Position numbers and translations under genes: made by a program. A stretch of DNA of 64,000 bases. Origin: Cupriavidus sp. IDO. GTDB taxonomy: Bacteria; Pseudomonadota; Gammaproteobacteria; Burkholderiales; Burkholderiaceae. The stretch spans positions 1 through 64,000 of the forward strand of contig NZ_JWMA01000015.1 of the NCBI RefSeq assembly GCF_000812465.1. Direction: 5' to 3'. Positions within the stretch are counted from its first letter, which is position 1; each line of letters opens with the position of its first letter. The notes under the pieces are model-generated. The model was not told the DNA's origin. It saw only the letters and a list, made by a program, of their open reading frames with translations, and searched no databases. Of this stretch, positions 62,096-64,000 are shown piece by piece.

Positions 62096-63874
62096 ATGGT
62101 CGCAGTCAAGACTGGATTGCCGCGTCGCCGCTTTGACGTGGTCATCGTCGGGGCGGGCGGCGCCGGGATGCGCGCATCCCTCCAGCTCGCAGAAGCCGGC
62201 CTGAACGTGGCCGTGCTCTCCAAGGTGTTCCCGACCCGCTCACACACGGTGGCGGCGCAGGGTGGCATCGGCGCTTCGCTCGGCAACATGAGCGAAGACA
62301 ACTGGCACTATCACTTCTACGACACCATCAAGGGCTCCGACTGGCTGGGCGACCAGGACGCCATCGAGTTCATGTGCCGTGAAGCACCGAAGGTCGTGTA
62401 CGAGCTCGAACACTTCGGCATGCCGTTCGACCGCAACCCCGACGGCACGATCTACCAGCGTCCGTTCGGCGGCCACACGGCCAACTACGGTGAAAAGCCC
62501 GTGCAGCGCGCCTGCGCCGCGGCTGACCGTACCGGCCACGCACTGCTGCACACGCTGTACCAGCGCAATGTGCGCGCCAAGACCCACTTCTTCGTCGAAT
62601 GGATGGCGCTGGACCTGATCCGCGACCAGGACGGCGACGTGCTGGGCGTGACCGCGCTGGAAATGGAAACCGGCGAGGTCTACATCCTCGAAGCCAAGAC
62701 CACGCTGTTCGCGACCGGCGGTGCCGGCCGGATCTACGCGGCTTCCACCAACGCCTTCATCAACACCGGTGACGGCCTGGGCATGGCGGCGCGCGCAGGC
62801 GTGCCACTGGAAGACATGGAGTTCTGGCAGTTCCACCCGACCGGCGTGGCCGGCGCGGGCGTGCTGATCACCGAAGGCGTGCGCGGCGAGGGCGGTATCC
62901 TGCGCAACAAGGACGGCGAGCGCTTCATGGAGCGCTATGCCCCGACGCTGAAGGATCTGGCGCCGCGTGACTTCGTGTCGCGCTCGATGGACCAGGAAAT
63001 CAAGGAAGGCCGCGGCTGCGGTCCGAACGGCGACTACGTGCTGCTCGACCTGACGCACGTCGGTGCCGAGACCATCATGAAGCGCCTGCCCTCGATCCGC
63101 GAAATCGGCATGAAGTTCGCCAATGTCGACGCGATCAAGGAACCGATTCCGGTGGTCCCGACCATCCATTACCAGATGGGCGGCATTCCGACCAATATCC
63201 ATGGCCAGGTGGTGGCGCCCAAGAGCGGCAACCCCAACGAGGTCATCAACGGTTTCTACGCGATCGGCGAGTGCTCGTGCGTCTCGGTGCACGGCGCCAA
63301 CCGCCTGGGCACCAACTCGCTGCTGGACCTCGTGGTGTTCGGTCGTGCAGCCGGCAACCACATCGTTGCCAACGCCCTCAAGCAGAAGGAACACAAGCCG
63401 CTGCCGGCGGACGCCGCCGACCGTGCGCTGTCGCGCCTGTCCAAGCTGCAGTCGTCGTCATCGGGCGAATACACCCAGGACGTTGCCAACGACATCCGCA
63501 AGAACATGCAGTCGCATGCCGGCGTGTTCCGTACGCAGAAGCTGATGGACGAAGGCGTGGAGCGCATCCTGGAAGTGAGCGAGCGCGCATCCAACATCCA
63601 CCTGAAGGACAAGTCGAAGGTCTTCAACACCGCGCTGGTGGAAGCCCTCGAAGTGGCCAATCTGGTGGAAGTGGCCAAGGCCACCATGATCTCGGCGGCT
63701 GCCCGCAAGGAATCGCGCGGTGCCCACGCGCACAGCGATTTCCCGAACCGCGACGACCAGAACTGGCTCAAGCACACGCTGTTCTACAGCGAAGGCAACC
63801 GCCTCGACTACAAGCCGGTGAAGATGGAACCGCTGACGGTGGAAAGCGTGCCGCCCAAGGCTCGTACCTTCTGA
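62096..63874 (+). CDS. sdhA: Succinate dehydrogenase flavoprotein subunit
   Basis: A 592-aa protein. The FAD-binding site is VIVGAGGAGMRASLQLAEAG; the covalent-FAD His is in FPTRSHTVAAQGGIGASLG; the active-site region includes VHGANRLGTNSLLDLVVFG. It oxidises succinate to fumarate and passes electrons to SdhB. It lies in the operon between sdhD and sdhB. Confidence 0.97.
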   Translation: MVAVKTGLPRRRFDVVIVGAGGAGMRASLQLAEAGLNVAVLSKVFPTRSHTVAAQGGIGASLGNMSEDNWHYHFYDTIKGSDWLGDQDAIEFMCREAPKVVYELEHFGMPFDRNPDGTIYQRPFGGHTANYGEKPVQRACAAADRTGHALLHTLYQRNVRAKTHFFVEWMALDLIRDQDGDVLGVTALEMETGEVYILEAKTTLFATGGAGRIYAASTNAFINTGDGLGMAARAGVPLEDMEFWQFHPTGVAGAGVLITEGVRGEGGILRNKDGERFMERYAPTLKDLAPRDFVSRSMDQEIKEGRGCGPNGDYVLLDLTHVGAETIMKRLPSIREIGMKFANVDAIKEPIPVVPTIHYQMGGIPTNIHGQVVAPKSGNPNEVINGFYAIGECSCVSVHGANRLGTNSLLDLVVFGRAAGNHIVANALKQKEHKPLPADAADRALSRLSKLQSSSSGEYTQDVANDIRKNMQSHAGVFRTQKLMDEGVERILEVSERASNIHLKDKSKVFNTALVEALEVANLVEVAKATMISAAARKESRGAHAHSDFPNRDDQNWLKHTLFYSEGNRLDYKPVKMEPLTVESVPPKARTF

Positions 63875-63908
63875 GTACCGAATCGTAGAGAAAACAGGAC
63901 CCACAGAA

Positions 63909-64000
63909 ATGAAGCGTATTTTCGAAGTCTACCGCTACGATCCGGACAAGGACGCGGCGCCGCGCATGCAAACCTACGAGGTCGAGCTGGACGGCCACGA
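63909..64000 (+). CDS. sdhB: Succinate dehydrogenase iron-sulfur subunit (3' partial)
   Basis: The first 30 codons are in the window: MKRIFEVYRYDPDKDAAPRM, then QTYEVELDGH. This is the N-terminal start of SdhB, before the 2Fe-2S domain. It follows sdhA by 34 nt. The rest lies past the window edge. Confidence 0.9.
   Translation, partial: MKRIFEVYRYDPDKDAAPRMQTYEVELDGH

Overview
The window looks like chromosomal DNA of a betaproteobacterium of the Cupriavidus/Ralstonia group. The GC content is high and G/C-ending codons dominate. The gene content also fits: parE-slt-parC, sdhCDAB next to mdh, a CitE-like lyase, prpC and acnA, a GTG-started L-lactate permease, a split chromate transporter and a DUF2863 protein. 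Genus is an inference from content; no search was run.

Layout. (1) 1-6.5 kb is the most unusual part. It holds a C39-peptidase ABC exporter with two N-terminal cyclic-nucleotide-binding-like domains, a sigma-54 activator lacking a recognisable sensor domain, a PP2C phosphatase, a 97-aa peptide with a textbook double-glycine leader, and an LRAT-fold protein. A near-perfect -24/-12 promoter precedes the peptide gene and a weaker one precedes the LRAT gene. Together they look like a sigma-54-controlled peptide maturation and export system. (2) 6.7-8.0 kb is a tRNA-Arg(CCU) whose 3' end is duplicated 1.1 kb downstream, enclosing an integrase remnant and a lipoprotein gene: a decayed integrative element. 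(3) 8.5-16.2 kb holds a glycosyltransferase/deacetylase pair, small proteins, an SMR pump, an amino-acid binding protein and uup behind a hairpin-rich leader. (4) 16.2-23.3 kb is an MFS transporter with an overlapping 46-codon gene, then parE, a lytic transglycosylase and parC. (5) 23.4-30 kb carries chromate and multidrug transporters, lactate permease and a LysE exporter. (6) 30-37.5 kb is an eight-gene operon (VOC, AlaX-type editing, LysE, EamA, RidA, cupin, aminotransferase, GST) divergent from a MocR regulator with repeated GTACAGT boxes. (7) 37.5-42 kb has htpG behind a sigma-32 promoter, a hypoxanthine-DNA-glycosylase-like gene, and two PilJ/NIT-like sensor-domain genes behind an apparent ANTAR-type antitermination leader. 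(8) 42-52.6 kb holds a decayed MFS pseudogene, an ArsR/SRPBCC-GST pair, a cysteine-synthase-like enzyme, transport and methyltransferase genes. (9) 52.8-64 kb is a TCA-cycle cluster: acnA, prpC, CitE-like lyase and mdh on the minus strand, then a GntR regulator and sdhCDA(B) on the plus strand.

The strongest new leads are the sigma-54/GG-peptide/C39 exporter locus, the ANTAR-type leader in front of PilJ-domain genes, and the leader RNA of uup.
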